The notes: generated from the sequence alone by a model not told the origin. Shown: positions 16,316-26,247, counted from the first letter of the stretch. The stretch is DNA of 64,000 bases from Peptococcaceae bacterium BRH_c4b (GCA_000961595.1 LADO01000039.1:1-64000); one strand, 5' to 3'. Translations and numbers: made by a program.

Positions 16316-16839
16316 GCGCGCCTCCTTTAGATAAATTTATGTTAATTATTAAAGGGAGATAATGAGTAAAAGTGATAAATTAAAGGAAAGGAATGTTTTG
16401 AAAATAAAGTACAATGTTATGCTATTCACATGCTATGTATTTTATATCATTAGTTTTATTCATTGTCAAATACCTTGTTGGGCCTTATAATGCGCGCTTT
16501 TTGTCGCGGTTTTTGTCCCTTTTTGTCGTTGTGGCAGGCTGCCTTTCATCAACAACCTGAATCAGCAACGTCCTAGCACTCCATTATCTATTCCCCTCCA
16601 GGTTGAAACCTGTGTACCATTATATTCTATATTACCCTAAATATTCGAACTAATAAATAAAAATCCTTTAAATATTGTAGATTATTTTATATATTAATAT
16701 CTATTATATGCATTTTTTTCTCAAGTACTATATCATATTAATACCTTTCGTGCATTATAATAGCCTATCATGGCCTATCCCAGAGCCAATCCTCCATCAC
16801 CGGCGGGTACCTGACGGTGAATATACACGCTTTTTAATA
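16316..16839. other. AT-rich intergenic region upstream of rex
   Basis: No gene is seen. The region has three spaced copies of TTTTTGTC near 16498, 16508 and 16519, about one helical turn apart. A loose palindrome, TGTTAT-GCT-ATTCACA, near 16422 resembles half of a Rex site. The rex promoter should lie at 16320-16450. Confidence 0.4.
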
Positions 16840-17607
16840 TCAGCAGGATATGGATATAAACACGGACAGGAGAAAGCCTGCGGCAATACCCAGACGGGAA
16901 AAAAAGCTGTGCATTTTACAAGACTCTGGTATTAGTTCACTCCATACAACATATAGCAGCGCCCCAGCCCCTACAGCCAACATGGCGGATATTGAATAGG
17001 GGGCAACCGCAAAATGTTGCCCTATAATAGCCCCGGCAGGGATAAACAATCCCGCCGCCGCAGTGGTCAGCACCGACTTATAATGGCACTGGCCAGCTGC
17101 CCTGAGCAGGCCGGCCAGTGCCATGCCCTCCGGAATATTGTGTATACCAATGGCCAAGGCCAGCATAATGCCCAGCTTTTCGTCCGCCTCTAAACCGGCC
17201 CCGATAGCCAGCCCCTCGGGAAGGTTGTGCAACGCCATGCCCAGCCCCAATAAATAAGCGGTTTTCAACAGTCCAGCCCCAGCAGGAAAAGGGCTTCCGG
17301 CTATTGGCTCCTTGGTACACGAACAGGTTGGGCAAAGGCCGCTGACATGCAAATGAGGCAGCAGCACATCAACCATCCGGCCCAGCAGAATCCCACAAAC
17401 AAAGCCAGCTGCTGCGGCGCTGAAAGAACCAATTTGCACTGCGGCCGGCAGCAGATCAATAAACACAATGGTAAAGCCTATACCTGCAGCCGCCCCCAGC
17501 ATCAGGGAGAGTCCTTTTTGACCCGGACCGCCACATAGAGATGAAAACACACCACCCAGTGCGGTGGCCATTCCTGATATAAGGGGAATCAGTATATAGG
17601 CAGGCAA
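16840..17607 (-). CDS. ZIP-family metal transporter
   Basis: This is a membrane protein of about 255 residues with eight predicted helices. The family hallmarks are both present: HNLPEGLAIG in helix 4 and HNIPEGMALAG in helix 5, whose His/Glu residues bind Zn2+ or Fe2+. A short loop near residue 100 carries H-x-H and C-x2-C-x-C, possibly a metal-sensing loop. The frame is open to 17640, but only TTG at 17607 has a GGGG-type ribosome site at the right distance. Confidence 0.92.
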   Translation of the reverse strand: MPAYILIPLISGMATALGGVFSSLCGGPGQKGLSLMLGAAAGIGFTIVFIDLLPAAVQIGSFSAAAAGFVCGILLGRMVDVLLPHLHVSGLCPTCSCTKEPIAGSPFPAGAGLLKTAYLLGLGMALHNLPEGLAIGAGLEADEKLGIMLALAIGIHNIPEGMALAGLLRAAGQCHYKSVLTTAAAGLFIPAGAIIGQHFAVAPYSISAMLAVGAGALLYVVWSELIPESCKMHSFFSRLGIAAGFLLSVFISISC

Positions 17608-17693
17608 TCTATCACCCCGTTTTGTTGGCTTGCGCCGCATCGGTTAATATCTATTCCTATATGATAGGAAAATACCGTAAAAATATACCTCCA

Positions 17694-17725
17694 AAGGGGA
17701 CCTATCCTTCCGGACAGGTCCCCTT
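17694..17725 (-). terminator. hairpin after hemL
   Basis: AAGGGGACCT and AGGTCCCCTT make a 10-bp stem 60 bp past the hemL stop. A T-rich stretch follows some way downstream on the minus strand, so it is a plausible end of the heme operon. Confidence 0.55.
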
Positions 17726-17785
17726 GCATATAATCAAAGATTATTTACTTCGGTCAGGCAGATATGGAAACCCAGGAAAAAGAGA

Positions 17786-19075
17786 TTATATTGCCGCAAT
17801 TTTATAGGCTTTATGCGCAGCCGCCACGGTTCGTTCAATTTGCTCGTCGGTGTGGGCCAGGGACATGAAGGCGGCTTCAAACTGCGACGGCGCCAGATAA
17901 ATTCCCTCTTCCAGCATGGCTTTGAAAAATCTTGCGTATTTTTCTGTATCCGAGGAACAGGCGGTTTTATAATCGGCTACCTGGCCGGAGGTGAAAAATC
18001 CGCACATCATGGAGCCCACCCGGTTGAAGGAGACAGCCGCACCGGCGGCGGCAGCGGCTTCCGCCAGCCCCTCGGCCAGCTTTTTCGCCTTGCGCTCCAG
18101 TTCATCATAGGTTCCCGGCCTGGAGAGTATCTTCAGCGTGGTTATGCCCGCCGTCACCGCCAGGGGGTTGCCCGACAGGGTCCCGGCCTGATAAACAGGG
18201 CCGGAGGGTGCCATCATAACCATAATGTCTTTCCTGCCACCATACGCCCCCACCGGCAGTCCGCCGCCGATAACCTTACCCATGCAGGTAAGATCCGGTG
18301 TTACCCCGTAATAAGACTGGGCTCCGCCGTAGGAAAGCCTGAAGCCGGTAATCACTTCGTCAAATACGAGCAGTGCTTTATATTCCGCTGTTATTTCCCT
18401 GAGTCCCTGTAAAAAACCCGGGGCCGGGGGCACAACCCCCATGTTGCCGGCCACCGGCTCTACAATGACACCGGCAATGTCCTCCCCTTCCAGCCTGAAT
18501 ATTTTCCTCAGGGTATCCAGGTCATTGTATGGAGCGTTAATGGTATTGGCCGCCGCGCCAGCCGGAACTCCGGGGCTGGTGGGCACCCCCAGGGTAAGCG
18601 CCCCGGAGCCGGCCTTGATTAGTAACATGTCTGCATGCCCGTGGTAGCAGCCCTCAAATTTCACTATTTTATTGCGACCGGTATAGGCCCTGGCCAGTCT
18701 AAGGGCGCTCATGGTGGCTTCTGTGCCAGAATTTACCAGACGGACCATTTCCACCCCCGGCATGGCTTCCACAATCATTTCCGCCAGAGTAGTCTCCAGT
18801 TCCGTTGGTGCTCCGAAACTTGTCCCTATCTCCAGGCATCCCCGCAACGCCTCCACCACCTCGGGGTGCAGGTGGCCGAGGATCAGCGGGCCCCAGGAAC
18901 CCACGTAATCAATAAAAACATTGCCGTCCACGTCCTGTATTTGGGCTCCTTTGCCCCTGCTGATAAACAGGGGGTTTAAACCCACCGATTTAAACGCCCT
19001 GACGGGGCTGTTCACGCCGCCGGGTATATATTCCTGGGCTCTTTTAAACATTTCCACCGAACGATCTGTTTTCAT
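17786..19075 (-). CDS. hemL: glutamate-1-semialdehyde 2,1-aminomutase
   Basis: This is a PLP enzyme of about 429 residues that converts glutamate-1-semialdehyde to 5-aminolevulinate. The start motif is [10 protein letters not shown], the PLP-lysine region is [15 protein letters not shown], and the end is [13 protein letters not shown] 19075 with an AAGGCGG site upstream is preferred over GTG 19084. It is the last gene of the heme operon and supplies, with hemA, the C5-pathway precursor. Confidence 0.97.
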   Translation of the reverse strand: MKTDRSVEMFKRAQEYIPGGVNSPVRAFKSVGLNPLFISRGKGAQIQDVDGNVFIDYVGSWGPLILGHLHPEVVEALRGCLEIGTSFGAPTELETTLAEMIVEAMPGVEMVRLVNSGTEATMSALRLARAYTGRNKIVKFEGCYHGHADMLLIKAGSGALTLGVPTSPGVPAGAAANTINAPYNDLDTLRKIFRLEGEDIAGVIVEPVAGNMGVVPPAPGFLQGLREITAEYKALLVFDEVITGFRLSYGGAQSYYGVTPDLTCMGKVIGGGLPVGAYGGRKDIMVMMAPSGPVYQAGTLSGNPLAVTAGITTLKILSRPGTYDELERKAKKLAEGLAEAAAAAGAAVSFNRVGSMMCGFFTSGQVADYKTACSSDTEKYARFFKAMLEEGIYLAPSQFEAAFMSLAHTDEQIERTVAAAHKAYKIAAI

Positions 19076-19109
19076 AAACGGCACCGCCTTAATTTATGTA
19101 GTTGTTAAT

Positions 19110-19577
19110 TTACACGAAATATTTCATGGAATTCTTTTTTAATTCCCTGCTGCTGAATATCACCTGATAATCACCGGCGCCTGTGGCCTCCGACATCCTC
19201 CGGGCAATCTCCCGGCAATCCTCCTCGGTCCTGCCGTGCACCATGGTAAATATGGTATATGGCCAGTCTGGCAGCGATTTACGGTTATAGCAGTGGGTTA
19301 CCTCCGGGAAATCAGCCAGTCGCTGACCCATTTCCACAGCCCGTCCTGGCCCCACCTTCCAAACCACCATAGCGTTGGCCACAAAACCAATATCCTGGTG
19401 CCGCAGGGTAGCGCCGAAACGGCGGATAACGCCCCTGTCCATAAATTCCTTTATTTTATCAATGAGCTGGCCCTCCGTCATACCCAGTCTTTCAGCTATG
19501 TATAGAAAAGGGCGCCTTTCCAGAGAGAGTCCTTCCTGGAGTTCCCGCACAATCTTTTTTTCCATTTCGGTAAGCAT
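19110..19577 (-). CDS. ahbB: siroheme decarboxylase subunit AhbB
   Basis: This is a 155-residue protein of the Lrp/AsnC fold: helix-turn-helix IAERLGMTEGQLIDKIKEF and GVIRRFGATLRHQDIGF, then an ACT-like domain with VWKVG and HCYNRKSLPDWPY. AhbA and AhbB together decarboxylate siroheme at C12 and C18. The gene follows ahbA after two bases, as in other Ahb clusters. In these enzymes the Lrp-like fold is catalytic rather than regulatory. Confidence 0.92.
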   Translation of the reverse strand: MLTEMEKKIVRELQEGLSLERRPFLYIAERLGMTEGQLIDKIKEFMDRGVIRRFGATLRHQDIGFVANAMVVWKVGPGRAVEMGQRLADFPEVTHCYNRKSLPDWPYTIFTMVHGRTEEDCREIARRMSEATGAGDYQVIFSSRELKKNSMKYFV

Positions 19578-19579
19578 GA

Positions 19580-20041
19580 TTACTCCTCGGAAAGGTCAAA
19601 ATTGACCCGGATTTTAAATATATGCTCTGCAGGCAGGTCTATCAAATCCGCAATGCCTGTCTTTTTCCTGATCTCGTCCAATATAGCCCCAATATTTTCC
19701 TGGCTTTCCGCCAGTAGGGTAAACCACATGTTGTAATCATGATCCCTCAGATAATTGTGAGTGATGCCCGGAAAAGCATTTATTATACCGGCCACTTCCG
19801 TTATCCTGTCCGTAGGCACCTTCATGGCGCAGAGGGTGCCGGTGTAGCCGACTTTCCTGGAATCGAAAACGGCGCCCAGCCGCCTGATAATTCCCATGTC
19901 GATCAGACGACGCAGCCTGGCAATTATATCTTCCTCGTTGGTGTCCAGTACACTCGCCATTTCCCGGTACGGCTCAGGGCTGACGGGCAAACCCGACTGT
20001 ATGTAATCCAGTAGCCTGGCATCCATTTTATCCAAATCCAT
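19580..20041 (-). CDS. ahbA: siroheme decarboxylase subunit AhbA
   Basis: This is a protein of about 154 residues, paralogous to AhbB: winged helix at residues 1-65 (MDARLLDYIQSGLPVSPEPY, then GIIRRLGAVFDSRKVGYTG) and a domain with HNYLRDHDYNMWFTL. The frame is open far upstream to 20305, but that part reads as shadow of the ahbD gene. The ATG at 20041 gives a family-length protein that starts right after the ahbD stop. Confidence 0.92.
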   Translation of the reverse strand: MDLDKMDARLLDYIQSGLPVSPEPYREMASVLDTNEEDIIARLRRLIDMGIIRRLGAVFDSRKVGYTGTLCAMKVPTDRITEVAGIINAFPGITHNYLRDHDYNMWFTLLAESQENIGAILDEIRKKTGIADLIDLPAEHIFKIRVNFDLSEE

Positions 20042-20048
20042 ATATCTA

Positions 20049-21050
20049 CTATTCCCCCCGGATCTTCCCGGATTCCCTGTATAGACACCACGGCTCCTCG
20101 GCCATGTAGTCCCCGTTATAGTAATTGGCTCTGGCCCTGCAGCCGCCGCATATTTTCTGATAGCGACAAGACCCGCAGCCGCCGGTATATTCCTCCGTGC
20201 GCAACCTCTTAAAAACAGGGTTATCCCGCCAGATTTCACTGAAAGGCGTTTCCCTGACATTTCCCACGGGCACGTCCAGGTAGGCGCAGGGCTGCACCTT
20301 GCCAACCGGGCTGATTATACAGTATGAAATCCCGGCCAAACAGCCCTTACTGAATCTTGTCTCAATCCCCAGTTCTTTAGCAATACGCATGAACTGTGGC
20401 GCACAGGTAGGCTTTAGCTCAATGCCGACCTGCTTCTGCTTCTGCATTATCCTGGTCAGCAGCGACTCGTACCTGTTGGCCTTTAGGGACTCTTCCTCTA
20501 TATCCGCCCCCCTGCCGGTGGGCACCAGGAAGAATACGTGGTGGGCCATGGCGCCTATCTCCACCGCAAAGTCGGTAAGGTTCTCCACCTCTTCATAGTT
20601 CCAGTCCATCACCGTGGTGTGGATTTGAAACGGCAGCCCGGCTTCCCTGCAGGCTTTCATACCGTCCACCGCCGCCTGCCAGCAGCCCTGCGCCGCCCTG
20701 AATTCATCATGTCTTGCCGGGTCGGCGCTATCCAGGCTGATACCCATGGCCATGGCCCCGGACCTTTTCAGCCTGGCTGCCACCTCTCCGGTAATCAGCG
20801 TGCCATTGGAGCCGAATACCGGCCGCAGGCCCTTTGCCCTGGCATGTTCCACCAGGGTATAGATGTCGTCCCTCATCAGTGGCTCGCCGCCGCTGAAAAT
20901 CATTATCTTAAAACCGGCCCGGGCAATTTCATCAATCAGGGCCAGGCCTTCATCTGTATTTAATTCCTCTTCCTTCTTCACCCCGGCATCCCGGTAGCAG
21001 TGCCGGCAGTAAAGATTGCAGGCGTTGGTTGTATTCCAGGAGACAAGCAT
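20049..21050 (-). CDS. ahbD: radical SAM heme synthase AhbD
   Basis: This is a 333-residue radical SAM/SPASM enzyme. The SAM cluster motif is NACNLYCRHCYRDAG (C-x3-C-x2-C, residues about 10-20), then FSGGEPLMRDDIY, and the C-terminal SPASM cluster is GGCGSCRYQKICGGCRARA with more Cys upstream. AhbD converts Fe-coproporphyrin III to heme b by oxidative decarboxylation. The gene lies directly before ahbA, and GGAGC precedes its ATG. The distinction from AhbC rests on the lack of the LLCGSENFGDSLRYH-type N-terminus. Confidence 0.9.
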   Translation of the reverse strand: MLVSWNTTNACNLYCRHCYRDAGVKKEEELNTDEGLALIDEIARAGFKIMIFSGGEPLMRDDIYTLVEHARAKGLRPVFGSNGTLITGEVAARLKRSGAMAMGISLDSADPARHDEFRAAQGCWQAAVDGMKACREAGLPFQIHTTVMDWNYEEVENLTDFAVEIGAMAHHVFFLVPTGRGADIEEESLKANRYESLLTRIMQKQKQVGIELKPTCAPQFMRIAKELGIETRFSKGCLAGISYCIISPVGKVQPCAYLDVPVGNVRETPFSEIWRDNPVFKRLRTEEYTGGCGSCRYQKICGGCRARANYYNGDYMAEEPWCLYRESGKIRGE

Positions 21051-21074
21051 ATTGAACAGCTCCTTCCCGGCAAA

Positions 21075-21185
21075 TTTGAGAGGTGAGACGTGAGATGTAA
21101 GAAGTGGGAATACAGAAACAGGAGGAATTTACTCTGCCAATTCCTTTTAGTCCCTCACCTCTAACCTCTTACTTCACACTTCAAA
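21075..21185. repeat. imperfect inverted repeat between ahbD and hemB
   Basis: A purine-rich arm (GAGAGGTGAGACGTGAGATG type, 21075-21108) and a pyrimidine-rich arm (CCCTCACCTCTAACCTCTTA type, 21151-21185) can pair imperfectly across about 35 bp. It would form a large hairpin in the operon mRNA, possibly an RNA processing site or a remnant of tandem duplication. Confidence 0.45.
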
Positions 21186-21201
21186 TACCAGGGGCATTTT
21201 T

Positions 21202-22182
21202 TCAATGACCGCCCTGCAGCCACTGGGCCACATCCTTGGCGTGGTAGGTCAGTATTATATCGGCCCCGGCCCTTTTCATGCCGGTAAGGGACTCCAGCAC
21301 CACCCGGCGCTCGTCCAGCCACCCTTTGGCGGCAGCGGCCTTCACCATGGCATATTCCCCGCTGACATTGTAGGCTGCCACCGGATAACCGAACTCCTCT
21401 TTAACCGCCTTAATTATGTCCATGTAGGCCAGAGCAGGCTTGACCATAACAATATCCGCCCCCTCTTCAATATCCAGGGCGGTTTCCCGGAGTGCTTCCA
21501 GGGCGTTAGGGGGATCCATCTGGTAAGCCTTGCGGTCACCAAACTGCGGCGCCGACCCGGCGGCTTCCCGGAAAGGGCCGTAGTAGGCAGAGGCGTATTT
21601 AGCCGAATAGGCCATAATGGGTATGTCCTGGTAGCCCTCCCGGTCCAGGGCTTCCCTGATAGCGCCAACCCTGCCGTCCATCATGTCACTGGGGGCCACC
21701 ATATCCGCCCCGGCCCTGACGTGGGAGAGTGCAGAGCGGGCCAGCAGCTCCAGTGTGGGGTCGTTAAGCACCCGGCCATCCCTGATTACCCCGCAGTGGC
21801 CGTGGTCCGTGAACTCGCACAGGCAAACATCGGTAATGACCAGCAGTCCTGGAAATTCCTTTTTGACGGCCCGGATGGCCTCCTGTACCACACCGCTGTC
21901 ATCATAGGCCCCGGAGCCCACTGCATCCTTAGTTTCCGGTATGCCAAACAGCAGTATCGCCGGTATGCCCAGAGAGTTAACCTGGTCTACCTCTGCCAGC
22001 AGGTTGTCCACCGACAGATTATATACACCCGGCATGGATTCCACCGGCTTTTTAACCCCGCCGCCATAAGTTACGAATAGCGGGTAGATCAGGTCGTCCA
22101 CTGACAGTTGGGTTTCCCTGACCATCCTGCGGATAGTCTCGCTGGCCCTGAGCCGCCTAGGGCGGTACACGGGAAATCTCAT
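21202..22182 (-). CDS. hemB: porphobilinogen synthase (5-aminolevulinate dehydratase)
   Basis: This is a 326-residue enzyme that joins two 5-aminolevulinate molecules. Its metal site differs between species; here [12 protein letters not shown] shows a Cys/His-type zinc site. The Schiff-base lysines lie in [16 protein letters not shown] and [10 protein letters not shown]. The ATG at 22182 with GGAGG upstream is preferred to 22251. It is inserted between the two radical SAM genes of the heme operon. Confidence 0.97.
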   Translation of the reverse strand: MRFPVYRPRRLRASETIRRMVRETQLSVDDLIYPLFVTYGGGVKKPVESMPGVYNLSVDNLLAEVDQVNSLGIPAILLFGIPETKDAVGSGAYDDSGVVQEAIRAVKKEFPGLLVITDVCLCEFTDHGHCGVIRDGRVLNDPTLELLARSALSHVRAGADMVAPSDMMDGRVGAIREALDREGYQDIPIMAYSAKYASAYYGPFREAAGSAPQFGDRKAYQMDPPNALEALRETALDIEEGADIVMVKPALAYMDIIKAVKEEFGYPVAAYNVSGEYAMVKAAAAKGWLDERRVVLESLTGMKRAGADIILTYHAKDVAQWLQGGH

Positions 22183-22249
22183 TATACAAACCTCCAACAC
22201 AAAAAGAGTGTTAATGAACTTAAGGCTGCAAATGCACAGTAACATCATC

Positions 22250-22280
22250 ATAAGTTAATAAGTTGGGTGCCTGACCCCTA
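22250..22280 (-). repeat. stop-codon-linked short repeat, copy 1
   Basis: This 31-base unit is identical at 44270-44300. On the coding strand it begins at the ahbC stop codon (TAGGGGTCAGGCACCC) and contains a small GGGT/ACCC hairpin. Both copies coincide with a TAG stop. Confidence 0.75.
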
Positions 22281-23450
22281 AATGCCTATTTCCTCATCCG
22301 TCAAATAGCAGGCCGGATCGGGGGCCCAGAAATCGCCGTATACAGCCTCGGCCCTGGCCCTGAAATTGCCGTTGCACAGGTCCAGCCATTGGCACCCGGC
22401 ACACCTGCCGTGCAGCAGGTTCCTGCGGTTTTTCAGCCCGGCCAGGATAGGATGGGATAGGTCTGTCCAGATTTCGCCGAATTTCCGTTCCTTTACGTTG
22501 CCAAAAGTATGATTGCGGGTAAACTGGTCAGGATGAACGTCACCGTGCCAGTCCACCTCCCCAATGGCGATGCCGGTGCGGTTGCCGCCATTGCGCTGTA
22601 ATAGTTCCAGCGCTTCAACAGCCCGCTCCGGGTCATCCCGCTTCATTTTCAGGTAAAGGTAAATGGCGTCGCAGTGGTTGTCCACCGTGAGCACCTCAGT
22701 ATATATGCCCCGGCGGTGGAAATCCGCAGTTCTTTCCATAATCAATTCAAGTGCTTCTCTGGATTCCCCGTGGGAAAGGTCTTCATCCATCATAGCGCTT
22801 CCCCTGCCGGAATATACCAGGTGGTAAAAACAAACCCTCGGTATTTTTTCTTCACCGATGAGGTCGAATATATCGTTCAGTTGGCTATAATTGTGGCGGT
22901 TGATGGTGAAACGAAGTCCCACCCGCTGGCCTATATCCATGCAGTTGCGGATACCCCGCAGGGCGTCGTCAAAAGCACCCTTTTTGCCCCGGAAGAAATC
23001 ATTTTTCTCCCCGATACCGTCAAGGCTTATGCCTACATAGCCCACGCCAATTTTTTTCAAATCAGCTGCCGTAGTGCGATCAATAAGGGTGCCGTTAGTG
23101 GATATGGTAGGCCTTATGCCCCTGCCGGCGGTATGGGCGGCCAGATCATAAAAATCCGACCGGATCAGCGGCTCCCCGCCGGAAAACAACAGCACCGGCA
23201 CGTTAAATTCCGCCAGATCGTCGATCAAATTAATGGCCTCCCCGGTGGTAAGCTCGCCCTCATATTTTTTGGCCTCGGATTCCGAGTAACAGTGCCGGCA
23301 TTTAAGGTTGCAGGTGCGGGTCATGTTCCACACCACCACCGGGCCTACGCCCGAGGCCGCACCGTGCAGCTGCCTGCCGGAGGTTTTATGGTAGCGCAGG
23401 GAATCACCGAAATTTTCCGAGCCGCAAAGAAGCCTGCTGATACTAATCAT
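22278..23450 (-). CDS. ahbC: 12,18-didecarboxysiroheme deacetylase AhbC
   Basis: This is a 390-residue radical SAM/SPASM enzyme. The N-terminus ISRLLCGSENFGDSLRYH is a hallmark of AhbC. The SAM motif is TCNLKCRHCYSES (about 45-57), then FSGGEPLIRSDFY. The C-terminal Cys group is GRCAGCQWLDLCNG with a final Cys in DPACYL. It removes the acetate side chains of didecarboxysiroheme to give Fe-coproporphyrin III. Its stop codon lies in a short repeat shared with another locus. Confidence 0.93.
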   Translation of the reverse strand: MISISRLLCGSENFGDSLRYHKTSGRQLHGAASGVGPVVVWNMTRTCNLKCRHCYSESEAKKYEGELTTGEAINLIDDLAEFNVPVLLFSGGEPLIRSDFYDLAAHTAGRGIRPTISTNGTLIDRTTAADLKKIGVGYVGISLDGIGEKNDFFRGKKGAFDDALRGIRNCMDIGQRVGLRFTINRHNYSQLNDIFDLIGEEKIPRVCFYHLVYSGRGSAMMDEDLSHGESREALELIMERTADFHRRGIYTEVLTVDNHCDAIYLYLKMKRDDPERAVEALELLQRNGGNRTGIAIGEVDWHGDVHPDQFTRNHTFGNVKERKFGEIWTDLSHPILAGLKNRRNLLHGRCAGCQWLDLCNGNFRARAEAVYGDFWAPDPACYLTDEEIGI

Positions 23451-23532
23451 AGCTGTAATTACACCTGCCCTGTAAGTGGTTTTACCACAATATTATGGTC
23501 AGGCCCGATCATTGCCAAGCCTGGTGTATATC

Positions 23533-23570
23533 AATTAAAACCCCGGCAAATATAGAATATGGCCGGGGTT
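23533..23570 (-). terminator. internal terminator after cobA-hemD
   Basis: AACCCCGGC and GCCGGGGTT form a stem, followed on the minus strand by TTTAATTG. It lies 13 bases past the cobA-hemD stop, inside the operon, so it may reduce expression of ahbC and later genes. Confidence 0.65.
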
Positions 23571-23582
23571 CTGCCGCTGTCA

Positions 23583-25112
23583 TTATACCATAGTATTTCC
23601 GAAGTGTTCCACTATCGCCTCCACCAGCCCGTCTATGGTGTAGCTGGCGGCCTCTATATGGACCGGGATATTCAGTTCCCTGGCGGTATCCGCAGTTATG
23701 GGGCCAATACAGGCCACGGTGACCCCCTTCAGCAGTCCGGGCAATGCACCTGCGCCCAGCAGGCGCACAAAATTCCTTACGGTGGATGAACTGGTAAAGG
23801 TAATGACGTTTATACCGCCCTCACGGAGCAGGGTACCCACCAGTTCCGCATCCCCGCCGCCCTCCACGGTGCGATAGGCCACCACTTCATCCAGCACGGC
23901 GCCCATCAGGGCCAGGGCCTCCGGCAGCGCCTTCCGGGCTATATCAGCCCTGGGCAGCAGCACCCGGTCACCTGGATTAACCTTTCCTTTTAAACCTTCC
24001 GCAATTTCCTCCGCCCGGTACTCTCCCGGCACATAATCAACCTTTAGCCCGTAGGATTCCAGTTCCTCCCGGGTTTTGGGGCCGATGGCGCAAAGTCTTA
24101 CTCCATGCAAATCCCGGATGTCCCGGCCCAAAAACAGCATGCGGCTGAAGAAATACTTTACCCCGTTTACACTGGTAAATATTATCCAGCTATAATCCCC
24201 CGCCCGTCCGATGGCCCGGTCCATGGGAGCATAGTCATCCGGGCCGGTAACGCTGATAGTGGGAAACTCCAGCGGCTCGCCGCCCAGTTCTTCAATAGCC
24301 GCAGAAAGAACGCTGGCCTGCTCCCGGGAGCGGGTAACCAGCACCCTTTGGCCGAACAAAGGCTTATTCTCAAACCATTTAAGCCTGTCCCTTAAATGCA
24401 CCACTTCCCCCACCACTATAACCGCCGGGTTGCTGAAATTCTCCCGGGCCGCCCGTTCCGCTATATCCTTCAGAGTACCCACCAGGGTGCGCTGTTCCGG
24501 CCTGGTACCCCAGCGGATCAGCGCCACGGGGGTGCTTTCGCCGCGACCATGCTCAATCAGCTTGGCGGCTATGGCCGGAAGATTGCCCATGCCCATTAAA
24601 AACACCAGTGTCCCGAAGCCGTTGGCAATACCGGGCCAGTTAATATCGCTGTCATCCTTGGAGGGGTCCTCGTTGCCGGTGATAATGGCCAGGGAGGAGG
24701 TAACACCCCGGTGGGTAACCGGTATGCCGGCATAGGCAGGCACAGCCACAGCCGATGTAACACCTGGCACCACTTCAAAGGTAATGCCCCTTTCCACCAG
24801 CGCCTCGGCTTCTTCCCCACCACGACCGAAAACAAAGGGATCGCCCCCCTTTAAGCGGGTAACCACCTTGCCCTCCAGGGCCTTTTGCACCAGCAGGAGG
24901 TTGATTTCTTCCTGTTTCATGGCGTGACGTTCCGGGCTTTTGCCCACGTATATAAGTTCCGCCCCCCGTCTGGCGTGTGCCAGCAGGCGAATTCCGGCCA
25001 GGCGGTCATATACCAGCACCTCGGCCTTTTTAATACATTCCAGCCCCCGCACGGTGATTAACCCCGGGTCGCCGGGGCCGGCCCCCACCAGGTATACAAT
25101 TCCCTTATTCAT
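23583..25112 (-). CDS. cobA-hemD: fused uroporphyrinogen-III C-methyltransferase / uroporphyrinogen-III synthase
   Basis: This protein is about 509 residues. The N-terminal half (1-245) is a SAM-dependent methyltransferase: VYLVGAGPGDPGLITVRG, then VTRLKGGDPFVFGRGGEEAE and the P-V-T-H-R loop. The C-terminal half (about 255-509) is a HemD-like synthase (VLVTRSREQASVLSAAIEEL, then GPKTREEL, then TFTSSSTVRNF). It closes the tetrapyrrole ring and makes precorrin-2. Two ATGs (25118, 25112) follow AGGGAG by 4 and 10 bases; either may serve. It overlaps hemC slightly. Confidence 0.95.
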   Translation of the reverse strand: MNKGIVYLVGAGPGDPGLITVRGLECIKKAEVLVYDRLAGIRLLAHARRGAELIYVGKSPERHAMKQEEINLLLVQKALEGKVVTRLKGGDPFVFGRGGEEAEALVERGITFEVVPGVTSAVAVPAYAGIPVTHRGVTSSLAIITGNEDPSKDDSDINWPGIANGFGTLVFLMGMGNLPAIAAKLIEHGRGESTPVALIRWGTRPEQRTLVGTLKDIAERAARENFSNPAVIVVGEVVHLRDRLKWFENKPLFGQRVLVTRSREQASVLSAAIEELGGEPLEFPTISVTGPDDYAPMDRAIGRAGDYSWIIFTSVNGVKYFFSRMLFLGRDIRDLHGVRLCAIGPKTREELESYGLKVDYVPGEYRAEEIAEGLKGKVNPGDRVLLPRADIARKALPEALALMGAVLDEVVAYRTVEGGGDAELVGTLLREGGINVITFTSSSTVRNFVRLLGAGALPGLLKGVTVACIGPITADTARELNIPVHIEAASYTIDGLVEAIVEHFGNTMV

Positions 25113-26046
25113 TAACATCAAACTCCCTGCGTACCATCCTAAGTATCTCACCGGCGCCCTGCTTCAACATATCCTCAGCCAGCCTGACCCCCAGCCCGGC
25201 AGGATCACCCAGCGGGCCGGTAAGGGAGCGGCGTATTAGCAATTTGCCATCCAGGCTGGCCACAACCCCCTCCAACAGCAGTTCATCCCCATCCACCAGT
25301 CCCAAGGCACCTATGGGAACCTGGCAACCTCCCTCCAGACGGCGCATCAGCCCTCTCTCCGCGGTGATGGCGGCCCTGGAGAAAGGATGATCAATGGCAG
25401 CCGCAATTTCAGCTATTTCCCTGTCGTCTTCCTTTATTTCAATGCCTATGGAGCCCTGGCCCACCGCCGGCAGGCTCACGTCAAAGGGAATCAACTGGGT
25501 GATTCTGTCCCCTAGATTCAGGCGGTGTATGCCGGCATATGCCAGCACGGTAGCGTCGATGTCGGTCTCCTCCAGTTTGCGCAGCCGGGTCAACAGATTT
25601 CCCCTCATTACTGCCATTCTGAAGTCGGGCCTGTAATTTAGCAACTGGGCGGTCCGGCGCAGGCTGCTGGTGCCGATGACGGCCCCGGCGGGCAATTCAT
25701 CCAGGTTCAAACCCCTTTTAGAAATCAACACATCCCCCGGGTGCTCCCTCCGGCAGACCGCGCCTATAATCAGTCCCCGGGGCAGCTCGGTGGGCAAATC
25801 CTTCATGCTATGCACAGCCATGTCTATCTCGCCCCTGAGCATGGCCATTTCCAGCTCTTTGGTGAACAGCCCTTTATCCCCCAGCTTGGCCAGGGCCGCA
25901 TCCAGTATATTATCTCCCTTGGTTTTCATCCCCACTACCCGAAATACTCTCCCCGGGTACAGGCGGCGTAGGTTTTCCACCACCCATTCCGCCTGCCACA
26001 TGGCCAGCCTGCTGTCCCTACTGCCCACCACTATTTCCTGTCTCAT
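25105..26046 (-). CDS. hemC: hydroxymethylbilane synthase (porphobilinogen deaminase)
   Basis: This is a 313-residue enzyme. GSRDSRLAMWQAEWV opens domain 1, then MKTKGDNILD, KDLPTELP and GTSSLRRTAQLL. The cofactor Cys is in RRLEGGCQVPIGA. It links four porphobilinogens through a dipyrromethane cofactor. ATG 26046 has GGAGG six bases upstream and replaces the longer 26070 start. It overlaps the downstream cobA-hemD gene. Confidence 0.97.
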   Translation of the reverse strand: MRQEIVVGSRDSRLAMWQAEWVVENLRRLYPGRVFRVVGMKTKGDNILDAALAKLGDKGLFTKELEMAMLRGEIDMAVHSMKDLPTELPRGLIIGAVCRREHPGDVLISKRGLNLDELPAGAVIGTSSLRRTAQLLNYRPDFRMAVMRGNLLTRLRKLEETDIDATVLAYAGIHRLNLGDRITQLIPFDVSLPAVGQGSIGIEIKEDDREIAEIAAAIDHPFSRAAITAERGLMRRLEGGCQVPIGALGLVDGDELLLEGVVASLDGKLLIRRSLTGPLGDPAGLGVRLAEDMLKQGAGEILRMVRREFDVNE

Positions 26047-26180
26047 GGATATCCTCCAATCAGCATCCAAAGAGCCTCGCGCACAAACTTATCAAAAAGC
26101 TTACCCCCTGATGCGCCCTTTTACGCAGGGGGGAAACCCTTGCCCCATAAAGCTGCCTGGGCGCCTGCCCAATAACAAGC

Positions 26181-26223
26181 CGGACAAACCTGAAGCTGTT
26201 TTGTAACGCCTCCGGTTTGTCCG
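26181..26223 (-). terminator. hairpin in the hemA-hemC gap
   Basis: CGGACAAACC and GGTTTGTCCG form a 10-bp stem with a long loop in the 200-bp space between hemA and hemC. No strong T run follows, so it may be an RNA stability or attenuation element rather than a full terminator. Confidence 0.4.
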
Positions 26224-26247
26224 CATAATTTCTATAACATATTATAT

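Noticed and set aside
16400-16450. Rex operator upstream of rex
   Set aside because: The best match (TGTTAT-GCT-ATTCACA) fits only one half-site well, so it is not listed as an operator.
21205-22080. 291-residue open frame antisense to hemB
   Set aside because: It is a shadow of the GC-rich hemB gene; composition is rich in His, Arg and Gly as expected for an antisense frame.
22674-23555. 293-residue open frame antisense to ahbC
   Set aside because: It is a shadow of a strongly supported radical SAM gene and contains no domain pattern.
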